NCBI GenBank assembly: GCA_964020975.1
Contig: OZ026620.1
Location: forward strand, 79,913,279 to 79,977,278
Length of the DNA stretch: 64,000 bases
Source of the DNA: Hermodice carunculata
Taxonomy: Eukaryota; Annelida; Polychaeta; Eunicida; Amphinomidae
Direction of reading: 5' to 3'
Position numbers and translations under genes: made by a program. Position 1 is the first letter of the stretch, and each line of letters opens with the position of its first letter. Below are positions 44,747 through 56,126 of the stretch, piece after piece. The notes beneath the pieces were generated by a model. It saw only the letters and a program-made list of their open reading frames with translations. It was not told the DNA's origin and did not search any database.

Positions 44747-45709
44747 TATTGGTATGTTTGCATAACTGGATTTTGATGTCACTTATTTCATATTTAGAAT
44801 GACTGTGTACATTTATGTTTTGATAGCTTTGATAAGTAGCAAGAAGTGAGACACGTCAACAGGCTTGGGTGATATATCCACTATGAGGTAGTTTACGTCT
44901 CTCATAGATTTCAATTGTATTTATGACTATGTGATACATATATATATATATTGCTGTGACAGTTTATGATATATGTTGGGTCTATGTGCTGTGATGCCAA
45001 TGATTTATTGTCTTATTTTGTCTTGTATGCGTCTACATGATAACACGATACTTATGTACATAGTATCTTGTGTCACTGTCTCAGTGATAGTGATCGAATT
45101 TATACCAAAAAGCAAATGTTCTTTGATAATGTTTATCTGAGTTCATCACTTATAATTATAATCAGAACTTGTACAGATTTACATGATGTTTCATGTGTAG
45201 GCTGGTCTGCATCTAGCACATGATAAAGAGACTGTACCTTTGTGGAATTTATTTGCTATAATTTTGTCATTACAATACTCGCATTAGTTTTCTTTGGACA
45301 CATATGTGTCCTTTGGAGTTTAAAGAACCTATGGTGATCTACACTTGACCTGATGAATGACCAATAGGGCGGACTATGTACATGTAATTTACCGCATGGA
45401 ATTATCAGGTTAGACATGTAATTTATTTGAATAATTGTTTCTGACTGTGACAGAGGCATTTTCAGGTGCTGAAAATAGTAGTTTTGTCTAGTGATTTTGC
45501 CTTCTCTGTCGCTTTGTGTATGAGACTTTATATGGTAAATGGATTTATTGTTTGGCCGTGTTTGGCGGTTTTGACTTTTCTTTGCAGTTATCATGGTTAT
45601 TCAAATAATTTTTTGGAAAAGTCAAGTGTATTTTGCACGGCCAAATAAATGAATCTATTTTATTTATATTGTTGTGGTTGTTGGTTTCTTTATTTAATAA
45701 CGAGTAATT
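44747..45709 (+). other. 3' non-coding region of the tyrosine-recombinase element
   Basis: AT-rich, about 960 bp between the recombinase frame and the right repeat. Contains a short (TA)n near 44937 and the imperfect inverted pair around 45541-45650. No protein is recognised. Confidence 0.7.
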
Positions 45710-45947
45710 TATATATTTTGTAACATCAAAATTTTTAATTGCGAGAGAGATATAAAGAGTTTGTTTATTCTTCATTCTCACGAGATTCGTGGAGTCTCGT
45801 TTATAATTGTTTGTACCTTTCGCAGTTTGACATGGTCTCATTGTTTCAAGTTTCCCGCGGTGTGACGTAGTTCCCTTTGTCAGAATCACTTGGACATTTT
45901 TTGTTGAACTGGCACCAGCTATAAGGCTGTTCTGGAGAATCTTTTCA
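45710..45947 (+). repeat. Right terminal direct repeat of the tyrosine-recombinase element
   Basis: 238 bp in the same orientation as 39347-39584, with about one visible difference (TTTATTATTG / TTTATAATTG). Confidence 0.93.
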
Positions 45948-46163
45948 CCACCTTCATAAATTGCTGATGTAGAAAGACACCGATCGAATGTAATCTTATC
46001 TATCTATCTACCAATCTATCTATCTATCTATTTATCTATCGGTCGGTCGGGCGGTCGGTCTGTCGGTCGGTCGCTCTGTCTGTCTGTCTGTCTGTCTGTC
46101 CTTGTCACCACCTTCATAAATTGATGATGTAGAAAGACACCGATCGGATGTTATCCTATCTAT

Positions 46164-46225
<62 letters not shown>

Positions 46226-46313
46226 GTCTGTCTGTCTGTCTGTCCTTGTCACCACCTTCATAAATTGCTGATGTAGAAAGACACCGATCGAATGTAATCC
46301 TATCTATCTATCA

Positions 46314-46366
<53 letters not shown>

Positions 46367-46605
46367 CCTATCGATCGGTCGGTCGGTCGGTCTGTCGGTC
46401 GGTCGCTCTGTCTGTCTGTCTGTCTGTCCTTGTCACCACCTTCATAAATTGATGATGTAGAAACACACCGATCGGATGTAATCCTATCTATCTATCTATC
46501 TATCTATCTGTCTATCTATCTATCTATCTATATCTATCTATCTATCTATCTATCGGTCGGTCGGTCGGTCGGTCTGTCTGTCCTTGTCACCACCTTCATA
46601 AATTG
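45948..46605 (+). repeat. Compound satellite: conserved block plus TATC and TGTC/GGTC tracts
   Basis: The block CACCACCTTCATAAATTG, CTGATGTAGAAAGACACC, GATCGAATGTAATCC recurs near 45945, 46106, 46250, 46434 and 46588 (spacing 144-184 bp). Each is followed by (TATC)n, then (TGTC)n with GGTC variants, then CTTGT. Length variation lies in the tetranucleotide tracts. The last unit stops at about 46605. Confidence 0.95.
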
Positions 46606-49130
46606 CTGCTATAGCCTGAGCCTATTCTTTACTAAGTAGGCCTATTTTGTGTCGCTGATGGTCTTGACTGCATGTCCCTGAATGACGCTTTGAACGTTGG
46701 CATCCCTGCCCAGCCTGACTGACATTGCAAATAACACTCTAATTTGGTTACAGGCACACAATGCTTCTTTTCAATCCTGCCCTAAACTGGGCTCTAGCCA
46801 TATAGGCCTAAATATTATGTCCAATTCATCATCCACGAAGAGGCCAAAGAGCCGATAGGCCTAAGTCTAGGGTAGCCCGGGGCAGAAGGCCCCTCTTCAG
46901 AACTATCCTCTCTGAAATCATAGCCTTTCAGTTTTAAAGTTTGATGTGTGTCTGGGATGTGATTAATTTGTAAGGACTTTATGCTCAAACCTGAAACTTC
47001 GGTAAAAAAAACTCTAGCATTTGTGAGTTATTTAGAAATAAAGATTTTGCTTAAATGGGCTTTTTGCCTCATGCATTAGGCAAAAGGCCCTCCCGGGACG
47101 CTTTTCCCCGTGAATGGGCCTTTTGCCCCTGTTACTAGCATGAACACCTCACGAAACCGAGAATCAGGCCTGCATGCTCACTACTTTTTCAAAGCTTTGT
47201 CATGTAAAAATTTAAAGCGCAAATAGAACAATAAATGATCACATTTAGCAACTCTTTCAGTGTCGTTTACGACTGAAGTTGAACTCCTCTAATTATTATA
47301 ATGATGCCAGACTAATATTTCTTGTAAAAAGAACTTTCATTTTTGTTGCCGCAAAAGCTAAGATTAAAGAAAGGTTGAAGTCAGTAGCTTATTCCATCGC
47401 GTTTTTAGAGCCGTGCTCCAAAAGTGCACACAAGAGAGCTGTTAGATAAGTCTGAACCTTGGCACTGAAAGAGTCAAAGCTCCGGAAGCAATTGCATCGC
47501 TTTGTTAACATTTTAAGCAATCGCTTTTTTAATATCACTTCAGGCACGTCGTAAAGAAAAAACCTAGGAAGTGGTTTGGTTGAGTCTTTTGGTATGCTAT
47601 ACAAAATTCCAAAGTGTTGGGGAATAAATTCTAGATATAATACGTTAAAATATTCAAGTTGGATCCAACAGTGGCGCAACTATCCCACGCGTGACTAATA
47701 TATATGCAAAGCATAATACTGTGTGTACTGCATATCAATGATTCTTCCAGTCAGCAAGTATCAAACTTATACAGACCTTTTTGTTTTATGATAAGCAGCA
47801 CATAATATGTACTTAACATAAGTCCTCTCAATAAAATACCTTCTCTCTACGCCCAAATCTTAATTTTCTTAGAATCGCCTATTCATATTATAGACTAATA
47901 ACACAACATCGAATGTACACAAAACGAACTGGATTAAAAAGGTGCAACAAGTGATGTAGTGAAGGTGTCATACATCAGAAAACCTCATTAACACTCAAAG
48001 CCCAGGCCTGGCCCATGCATATTACCTCGAATGTAACATTTGAAGCCGCAGATTAAGTAATAAAAATAAACTACCACAATTAATATTAAAAGGACCGATT
48101 GGGCTTAGAACTGGACAAGTCAAGATAATTATACAAACTACGGACTATATTACAGGTAGTGTTTGCTTGCACTCAAATTAGTAATCCATAGTGTTCAAGA
48201 CTTTATGTAAAAGTGACCATTTATTAAGAAAACTAACTTTGAGATCTATAAAGCACAACTTATTGATTTAAAGGTAGCTAAAGTATACTTTGAAAGGGGG
48301 GGGGGATAAAGTGATGAACTACTCATTAGCGCAAATACTGACACTTGGTATTGCCTATTTTTCGTATGAATACATTGATAATTAAAGGATGGGATTTTCT
48401 ATTTTTTTTATTTTTTTCATAAAGGCAAATGACAAAACTGTGAAAATTGTTAATTTTCATTTATAACAATATAATCCAAAATATATTATTTTCAGAATAG
48501 TCTCTTTCATGTATGTAATATAGATTTTAGAAGTAGTAAAAATGGATTTTGTTCATATTTTCCTTTGATAAAGTGGACTTTCAACTTTACAGAGCAATAA
48601 TTCAAAAGCCAAAGAAAATGTTTAAGATACAACTAACCTTTAGGCCTTTTGAGATAGGCCTAATATTTGTCATGATATGAAATTTTTTTTAGATAATATT
48701 GCTAGGAATACAGCTAACTTAATAGAAGTATTTATGGGAATGAAAGAAAACAATATTCATTTTTGTCGTTTGTTTTTGAGAAGTATTCCCCACAAAATGC
48801 ACAAAACCCGACCCTTTAATCTTCATGGTGTTTCTTTTACAGTTAAGAAACATGTTGATCTTCACATCTATCTGTAGTTCATGGCCCAAAAAAATTGCAC
48901 CCCTGCTTTACCTATGAGCAAATAATACTTTGTGGTGCTCTAAAGTTGTTTTGTTTTCATAAACAGATGATTGTCATTCAAGTCATGAAATATTGGCCTT
49001 AATTATTTCAAGTCACATATTAAGGCACCTTGGTATATTGTTGGCCTTAAAGGCACAAAGAGGTCTTTTTAAGGGGTTCTGGCAGACCAACGATGTAGGC
49101 CTATGTCTGTTACTAGGCCGCAAGATTATT
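46606..49130. other. No gene recognised; GGGCAAAAGGCCC-type palindromes
   Basis: Contains GGCAGAAGGCCCC near 46881 and GGGCTTTTTGCC, GGCAAAAGGCCC and GGGCCTTTTGCCC between 47057 and 47130. A 96-codon minus-strand frame (47389-47679) has no recognised domain. There is a poly-G run near 48296. Confidence 0.5.
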
Positions 49131-49640
49131 AGATTGGATGGGGCAAAACGCCCCCCACCCCACACCATACATAGTATCTCCTAAGCTGGTCTGAGTAAAG
49201 GAAGGCGTCAATTGTACATATTTACTGGGTGTGTCGGCCATAGCTGATGAGAACTGACCATGCAAGTAATTAGTCGCAAGTAAATCAGTGACATGATATT
49301 AAGGGACGTTTCCCACAAGGAATTTACCCTATGGCAAATAGCATTGACAACAGAATCAGGGGCAAGAGGCCCCCTAGGCGTTTTGCCCCAAATGCGGTTT
49401 GGGCGTTTTACCCCAGTGCCATGCATCGTATAACCTTGTGCAAGACATATAGGGGAGCGGCCAACTTCCAAAAAGAGCTATATTTTAATTACCCCACCGT
49501 AAAGAAATATACAACATGTCCTAAATTTATCTTTAGCTTCTGGAGATAATATTTTGGCATGTTGTTTTTACCTTTGGTTGTTTTAAGGGAATAAAAACAA
49601 AGCATACATACAAGTATATATTTACTCTCACGATTTCACA
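49131..49640 (+). repeat. Repeat with GGGGCAAAAGCCCC phrases, copy 1
   Basis: Carries GGGGCAAAACGCCCC near 49140, CAAGAGGCCCCCTAGGCGTT near 49364 and 'gagcggccaacttcc' near 49455. Then comes 'aattaccccaccgtaaagaa' near 49487, which is shared with the reverse complement of 55620-55690. Family and function unknown. Confidence 0.45.
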
Positions 49641-49679
49641 TTTACTGTATATTGTATTGTATTAATTAATTGATTAAGT

Positions 49680-51216
49680 TCTAGGGTTACCCAGAGTGTC
49701 TCCATGCAATTTCGAAGCAATTGGCCAAGTGATTTTAGAGAATTTTTGAGATTTTGCTAAAAAAAAAAGAAAAAAAAACCAGGTGGTGCTGAACAAAGAA
49801 AGAACTACGAGTCTCTAGGAGTGTCCCCGTGTGATATCAAAACAATCGGGCGCGCGGTTTCGGAGACAATTTTATAAGATTTGCAGCTTAATCTGAGTGG
49901 CGGTTCTGGAGAAAAAGTCGAAAATAGCTAAAACACACAAAAATCACAAACAAGAGGATTTTGATATTCCTGTGCTCAGCTGACCATTCATGAACAAACT
50001 GTAGTGCTCAGTGAACTAGTGTACAGATTTCTTTGACCCTACCACAAGGAATATTTCCATCAGGTTTCAGCATGATCTGAATGACGGTTTGGAGCAAATG
50101 TCGAACATAGCAAAAACACACATAAATCATTTTTAAAATTTGTTGTTTTTTCTTTTAAATCAGAGTTCCACCTCCTTAACAAATTAGGATCTAGGGGTAC
50201 CCAGAAGTGTCCAATTCTAAGCAATTGGCCAAATGGTTTCAGAGAAGTTTTTTATACGATTATGCCAAATATCAGGTGGTACTGAACAAATTAAGAAGTA
50301 TGTGTGTCTAGGAGTGTCCCTGTGTGAAATCAAAGCAATCGGGTGAGCAGTTTTGGAAAAGATTTTTTTTTTACGATTTGCAGCTGAATCTGAGTGATGG
50401 TTCTGAAGCAGAAGGCAAAAATAGCGAAAACACAGACAAAAAAATCATGAGAAATAGAATATAATTGCAGCTCCACCCGATGAACAAATTAAGGACTAGG
50501 AGTTTCTATGAGTGTCCCTGTGGGATATCCAAGCAATCGGGCGCGTGTTGTTGGAGAAGATTTTTTAAGATTTGCCCCCCCCCCCCCAAAAAAGAGACAA
50601 ATTTATAAAAGAATCCAAAAATCACTGAAGCACTACCATTTGAACAAGCCTGGTAGAGACTCACCCAATGTACATTGCCACTAAATTTGAGGTCAATCTG
50701 GATAGAGGTTTCGAAGGAGAGGTCGATATTATGAATTAGCATTAGAATGCCCATTGACTTACATGGGAAAGGTGCATTTATTGACAAGTACCCGGTTTGA
50801 AAACAAAAATCGTTAAAAATTAGGAATCCACAGCAGTGCCATATAGTGAACAACTTTGTTTGACCCTTCTGCAAGGAACATATCCACAAAGTATTACGTA
50901 GTAATCAAAAGGAAAGCTTCATTTACCGATAAGTATCCGAATTGAAAAAAACAAATCGCCAACGTCCACAGCAGTGCCACTTTGTGAACACCCATTTTGA
51001 CCCTTCTACAAGGAACTTATCCACAAAGTTTCACCTTGATCCGAGTAACGGTTTTGGAGGCGAAGTCAAAAATAGCAACAACACGCCAAAAATCATTTTA
51101 AAAAAAGGATAAAATCACAGCGCTACACGGGGAACAAATTAGGAACTAGGAGTCCCTAGGATTGTTCCTGTGTGATATGAAAGCAATTAGGTAAGAGGTT
51201 TTAGAGTAGATGATTT
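49680..51216 (+). mobile_element. Family H copies; left part of a copy interrupted by H2
   Basis: Degenerate H units ('caaattaggaactaggagtc', 'gtgtgatatcaaaacaatcg', 'cccattgacttacatgg'). An H-variant left end, AACAAGAGGATTTTGATATT, lies at 49949. The sequence breaks at about 51216 where H2 begins and resumes at about 53342. Confidence 0.7.
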
Positions 51217-53341
51217 TAACCTCAGCTGACTCGTCATTCAGCTGAGGTTCTTTGAGGGTCCGTCGTCCGTCCGTCGTCCACAATTCACATTTTTCGACTT
51301 CTCCTCAAAAACAATCAGCCAGATTCACTTCAAACTTGGTGGAGATGTGCCTTGGGTGGGTCTCTACCAATTTTGTTCAAATGGTCACGGTCCAGTGATT
51401 TTTGGATTTTTAATGAATTTTTTTTGTTCTTTTTGGGGGGAAATCTTAAAAAATCTTCTTCTCCGAAACCGGTCACCCAATTGCTTTGATATCACACAGA
51501 AAAACTTCCTGGGACTACTTTATCTTAATTTGTTTACCAGGTGGCGCTGCAATATTTTCCTAAATTTGTTATGAATTTTTGTGTATTATTGCTATTTTCG
51601 ACTTCTTCTCCAGAACCGTCACTCAGATTAAGCTGAGACATATTGGATATGTTTCTTGTAGAAGGATCAAACAAAGTTGTTCACTATGTAGGAATGCTGC
51701 GGATTCCTGATTTTTAACGATTTTTTCAATTCTGGTACTTGTCGGTCAATGCAGCTTTCCTATTGATTATTATGGAAGTGAATGGGCATTCTAATGCTAA
51801 TTCACATTTTCGACTTCTTCTCCTAAACCGTCTTCCAGTTTCACTTCAAACTTGGTGGCAATGTACCTTCGGTGAGTTTCTACCAATTTTGTTCAAATGG
51901 TCATGCTCCAGTGATTTTAGGATTTTTAATGAATTTTTTTGTTCTTTTTTTTTGACAAATCTTAAAAAATCTTCTTCTTCGAAACCGCTCACTCAATTGC
52001 TTTGATATCACACAGGAACACTCCCTGGGACTCTTGGTTCTTAATTTGTTCACCAGGTGGCGCTGCAGTTTTGTTCTATTTTTTTATGAATTTTTGTGTG
52101 TTATAGCTATTTTCGACTTCTTCTCCAGAACCGTCACTCGATTAAGCTTACACGTGGTGGATATGTTCCTTATGGAAGGGCCAAACAAAGTCGTTCACTA
52201 TGTGGGAATGCTGCGGATTGCTGATTTTTAATGATTTTTTCAATTCGGCTGCTTTGGGGTTAAAGCACCTTTCCTATTGATTACCATGTAAGTCGGTGGG
52301 CATTCTAATGCTAATTTACATTTTCGACTTCTTCTCCAAAACCATCATCCACATTTACGTCAAACTTGGTGGCAATGTACCTTGGGTGGGTGTCTACCAG
52401 GTGTGTTCCAATGGTCATGTTGCAATGAATATGGATTTTTTTATGATTTTTTTTCTAAAATCTCTACAAAAGTTGTAATAGGAAAGTTTAACATGGGAAT
52501 TTCTTGTAATGGTCATAACTTTAATGATATTGACCAGATTTACTTCAAACTTGGAGGGGATGTGCCTTGGGTAAATATCTGGCAAGTGTGTTCAAATGGT
52601 CACGCTCTATTAATTTTTGGATTTTTTATGAATTTTTTTGTTCTTTTTTGGGGCAAACCTTCAAAATTCTGCTCCTCTGAAACCGCTCACCCAATTGCTT
52701 GATATCGTACGTAGACACTCCCAGGGACACCTTGTTCCCAATTTGTTCACCAGGTGGCACTGCGATTTTTTTATGAATTTTTTGTATGGGTTTGCTATTT
52801 TTCACTTGTTCTCAGAACCGTCCCTCAGAGTAAACTGAAATGTGATGGATATGTTGTTGTGGAAGGGTCAAACAGTTGTTTACTGGGTGGCACTGCTTTG
52901 GATTCCTGATTTTTAAGGATTTTCAATTCGGGTACTTATCGTTCAATGCAGCTTTCCCATTGATTTCTATGTAAGTCAATGGGCATTCTAATGCTAATTC
53001 ACCGGACAACTGACACGAAATTTACTGTTAACTTGATAACTTGAGATCTGTTTTGAGTTAGCTACACATGTTAATTATTCTGTATGAAGGTCATGCTGAT
53101 ACAGTACATGAATGACCTTGACCTCGTTTGTGGGGTCACAGTGCAACATACATGAATTTTAGTCTTCATTATAACTTGAGAACTACTTGAAGTTTGTTGT
53201 TGCACATGTAAGTGTTCTTCTATGAAGGTCAGACTTACTCAGAACATGGTGTCCTTGATCCTTTCCCAAGTTCATAGAGCTGCAAGTGTGATGAATGTCA
53301 AGATCAGCTGAGGCACGGGCTGTCCACACAGCCCTCTTGTT
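51217..53341 (-). mobile_element. Family H, copy H2: complete, nested, minus orientation
   Basis: Minus-strand left end: AACAAGA followed by the perfect hairpin GGGCTGTGTGGACAGCCC (53317-53334). Right end: a GACGG-rich tract (51255-51285) then a perfect 12-bp-arm hairpin, AACCTCAGCTGA (51218-51229) / TCAGCTGAGGTT (51238-51249), followed on the minus strand by AAAA. The interior has about three H units in reverse of the surrounding copy. Flanks are the two halves of a plus-orientation H unit ('...agagtagatgatttt' and 'aagatttatccgcttaaaag'), so the insertion and its boundaries are well defined. Confidence 0.82.
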
Positions 53342-53578
53342 AAAGATTTATCCGCTTAAAAGAACAAAGATAATTACCATAAAAAATATATAAAAATCAA
53401 TGGAGCGTAAAACATGGTAAAGACCCATCCAAAGCACATCTCCACTAAGTTTGAAGTGGATTTGGCTGACGTTTTATTTTAGAAGAAGTCGAAAATGGAA
53501 ATGTTGACGGACGACTCACGGACAACGGACGGAAAACCATAAGATAAGAACAGCTGACTGACAAGTCAGCTGAGCTTA
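53342..53578 (+). mobile_element. Right part of the family H copy interrupted by H2
   Basis: Resumes the plus-orientation unit, then 'ttgacggacgac...acggacgg' and its own right hairpin CAGCTGACT / AGTCAGCTG (53551-53572, loop GACA) followed by AGCTTAAAA. The end is nearly identical to H1. Confidence 0.78.
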
Positions 53579-54425
53579 AAATAATAATAAAAAGAAGTAG
53601 AAGGAGCAGAATCGTAGCATCACCTGATGAGTAAATAAAAGTGTAGGGATCATCGGAAGTGTCCCTATGCAACTATGTCCCCAAGCATGCAAGCAACTGG
53701 TGACGCGGTTTCCGTGGAAAAAAAAATGCCAAAAAGGAGCAAAAAATGTAAATCCCTGGACAGTAATCATTTGGGCAAACATGGAAGAAACCTCCCAAGG
53801 TATATCCCCACCAGGTTTTAATTGAATCTAGCTGAAGGTTTTGGAGAAGCCGAAAATATGAATTCCTTTTGTAATTTCCATCGACAAACATAATAATCAA
53901 AAGGAATGTATAAATAAACTGACAAGTATCGATATTAAAAAAGTTCAAAATCAGGAATAAAGACCATGACCACCTAGTGGACAACTGTGTTTGACCCTTC
54001 CACAAGCTATATTTCCAATAACCTTTTGAACTATTTAAGTGACTACTTTGAAGCAGTCGGAAATAGTAAAACCACACAAAAATCCGTTTAAAAAGTATAA
54101 AAACGCAGTGCCACCAGTTCAACTAATTAAAAGGGTCCTCAAAGTGTGCCTATCCAATTTCGAAGCAATTGGCAAAGCAGTCTCAGAGTACATGATTTTT
54201 TTAAAGAATTTTTCAAAACATGAACCCTCCAAAATCCCTTTAAAATGTAAATATCACTGGAGCATGACCCTTTAAACCAATGTGGTTGAAAACGATCAAG
54301 AGTACATGTTCGTCACGTTGGACGGGCACGATTTTTGACAAGTCAAAAATATGAATTGAGGACGAATTGATGACGCACCATCCTATCAACTCAGCTGATT
54401 AACAAATCAGCGTAGCTGAAAAGAA
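53579..54425 (+). mobile_element. Older family H copy
   Basis: More diverged H phrases ('cccccaccaggttttaattg', 'tgtttgacccttccacaagc') ending in a degraded right hairpin near 54391-54415 (CTCAGCTGATT...AATCAGC). Confidence 0.6.
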
Positions 54426-56126
54426 AAGTGATGAGCCCGTTCTCGGCTGACTTTCAACTTATAGAAAGTCCTACCCTGGTCTGGGGGTACCGAGAAATGT
54501 TTCAACGCAATTTTGAGGCAACTAGCGATGAGGTTTAAAGAGAAAAAGATATTTTATGATTTTGCCATAAAAAAAAAGCGAAAAATATTATAAAAATATA
54601 AAAGCTAGTGATGTTTTCGAAGAAATCAACAATGTAAACAACCATTGTAATTCCTATTGACTTCGACTGTAACCAACAGTAATGCATGCATTAACTGATA
54701 AAAACTCAAATTGAAAATTTTGTCAAGGGTCAATAGCATCACCACCTAGTCAACAATTTTGCTTCTCCCTTCCAGGAGGCAGAATTCCACCAAGTTTCAG
54801 AACAATTTTAGGGACACTTCTGGAGAAGTAGAAAATAGCAGAAAAACACATAAAATTGTAAAACAAACAAAAAAAGGGGGAAAGGAAAAAAAAAAAGAAA
54901 AAAGCAGTGCCACCCGCTGAACAAATTTAGATAAGATAATTCCCAGAGGTTTCCTCTCGCAATTTCAAAGCAAGCAGCTAAGCGATTTTAGAGAAAATGA
55001 TATTTTAACCATTTTGCGGATGAGAGTGGAATGTCACACAAGGGTATATGTGTGATTGCTCACATATATGCATGCCAAAGGGTCTAAATGGTGAGTGGCA
55101 TACCCCACCATCTATTCTCTCGGTGACGGCTGGTTCTGTCCATTCATTCTCTTGTGGCTCTGCTGTGGCATATGCTATCACAATGTGCAATTTAAGTCAT
55201 AAGAAAAGAAGAAGATAGGCTTTGTATGTAAATAATGATAAGATACTGGGGTAAAAGAAGAGCACATGGTGGTCGTTTCCTTTTCGACATTTTTTGACGA
55301 CTTTAAGTAAAATGGTCCTACCCTTAATTAAGCCTGATTTTTACATTTCAAGTTTCACATTGTAGCATTTATTACCTGTCTAGGAGCAGAGAAGCATTAT
55401 CTTAGTATGGATAAATTTATTTAATGTATATTTGGTGTGGTGAAAGCAATATAGATATGATAGTTTGCTAACAAGCAATAGCAGATGGCACTAAAATGAC
55501 CTATCTTGCCGAAAAAAAGGTGATGTTTAAAGATGCTGTTTCCATGGCAACCAAACACAGGTAACTGAGGACAACAGGGAAAATAATTTTGGGGGATCCT
55601 AAAGATAAAGAAAAAATCATGTTGTAGCTTTCTGTACGGTGGGGTAATTAAAGTCTCCAAAATGGGTCTCTGGCCGCTCGCCTAATATACTTGGTCGTTC
55701 TCAACTGTAATTTAATCACATTTCATGAATTTTTCAGGGTCCTAGAATACACAACTACACATCATAGGCTTATACTAATGTTTAGAGGAGTTCGACAGTC
55801 AAAGTTCTTCCAATGAGTTGTAATACATGCCTTCAATTTGGACCGACGTCTGCCGTCCTTGACAGGTGAACGTGCGTTTGGGCCTGTTACTACTTTTTTA
55901 GGTGTCAGGGGTCTCTGGTAATATCTAAACCGTCACACAGGAAATTACGTGGTTTATTCCCTGAAAACAGGTGGGGAGACCTTTTACCCCGAGGGGCTTT
56001 TTGCCCCATATTACCCTAAACATGAAAATATACTGGTCAGTGTGACTGAATGTGAAAAGTTGTAGTGAATAATACTTTTTTTACTGAAAGCACGCATTCG
56101 CAATTTACTGTAATAGTACTTTTTAT
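54426..56126. repeat. Diverged family H remnants and copy 2 of the GGGGCAAAAGCCCC repeat
   Basis: Weak H phrases persist to about 55020. From about 55400 to 56010 the minus strand resembles the repeat at 49131-49640: GGGGCAAAAAGCCCC near 55990, 'gcgagcggccagag' near 55675 and 'aattaccccaccgtacagaa' near 55640. No gene recognised. Confidence 0.45.

Larger units (their letters stand above)
39347..45947 (+). mobile_element. Tyrosine-recombinase retrotransposon (DIRS/Ngaro-like), looks whole
   Basis: A 6.6-kb element with three long plus-strand frames in the order Gag-like, reverse transcriptase-RNase H, tyrosine recombinase, flanked by 238-bp direct repeats that differ at about one position. 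No integrase or aspartic protease was seen. Outer edges are set by the satellite unit it interrupts (CTTGTCA before, CCACCTTCATAAATT after). No clear target duplication is seen, as expected for recombinase-mediated insertion. Near-identical repeats imply a young insertion. A hairpin-forming pair (TTTGGCCGTG near 45552, CACGGCCAAA near 45637) lies in the 3' region. Whether it belongs to DIRS, PAT or Ngaro is not settled. Confidence 0.88.

Noticed and set aside
47389-47679. 96-codon minus-strand frame as a gene
   Set aside because: No recognisable domain, no splice sites and no homologous frame elsewhere in the window.
53445-54122. Minus-strand frames of 68-149 codons
   Set aside because: They lie wholly in diverged family H sequence.
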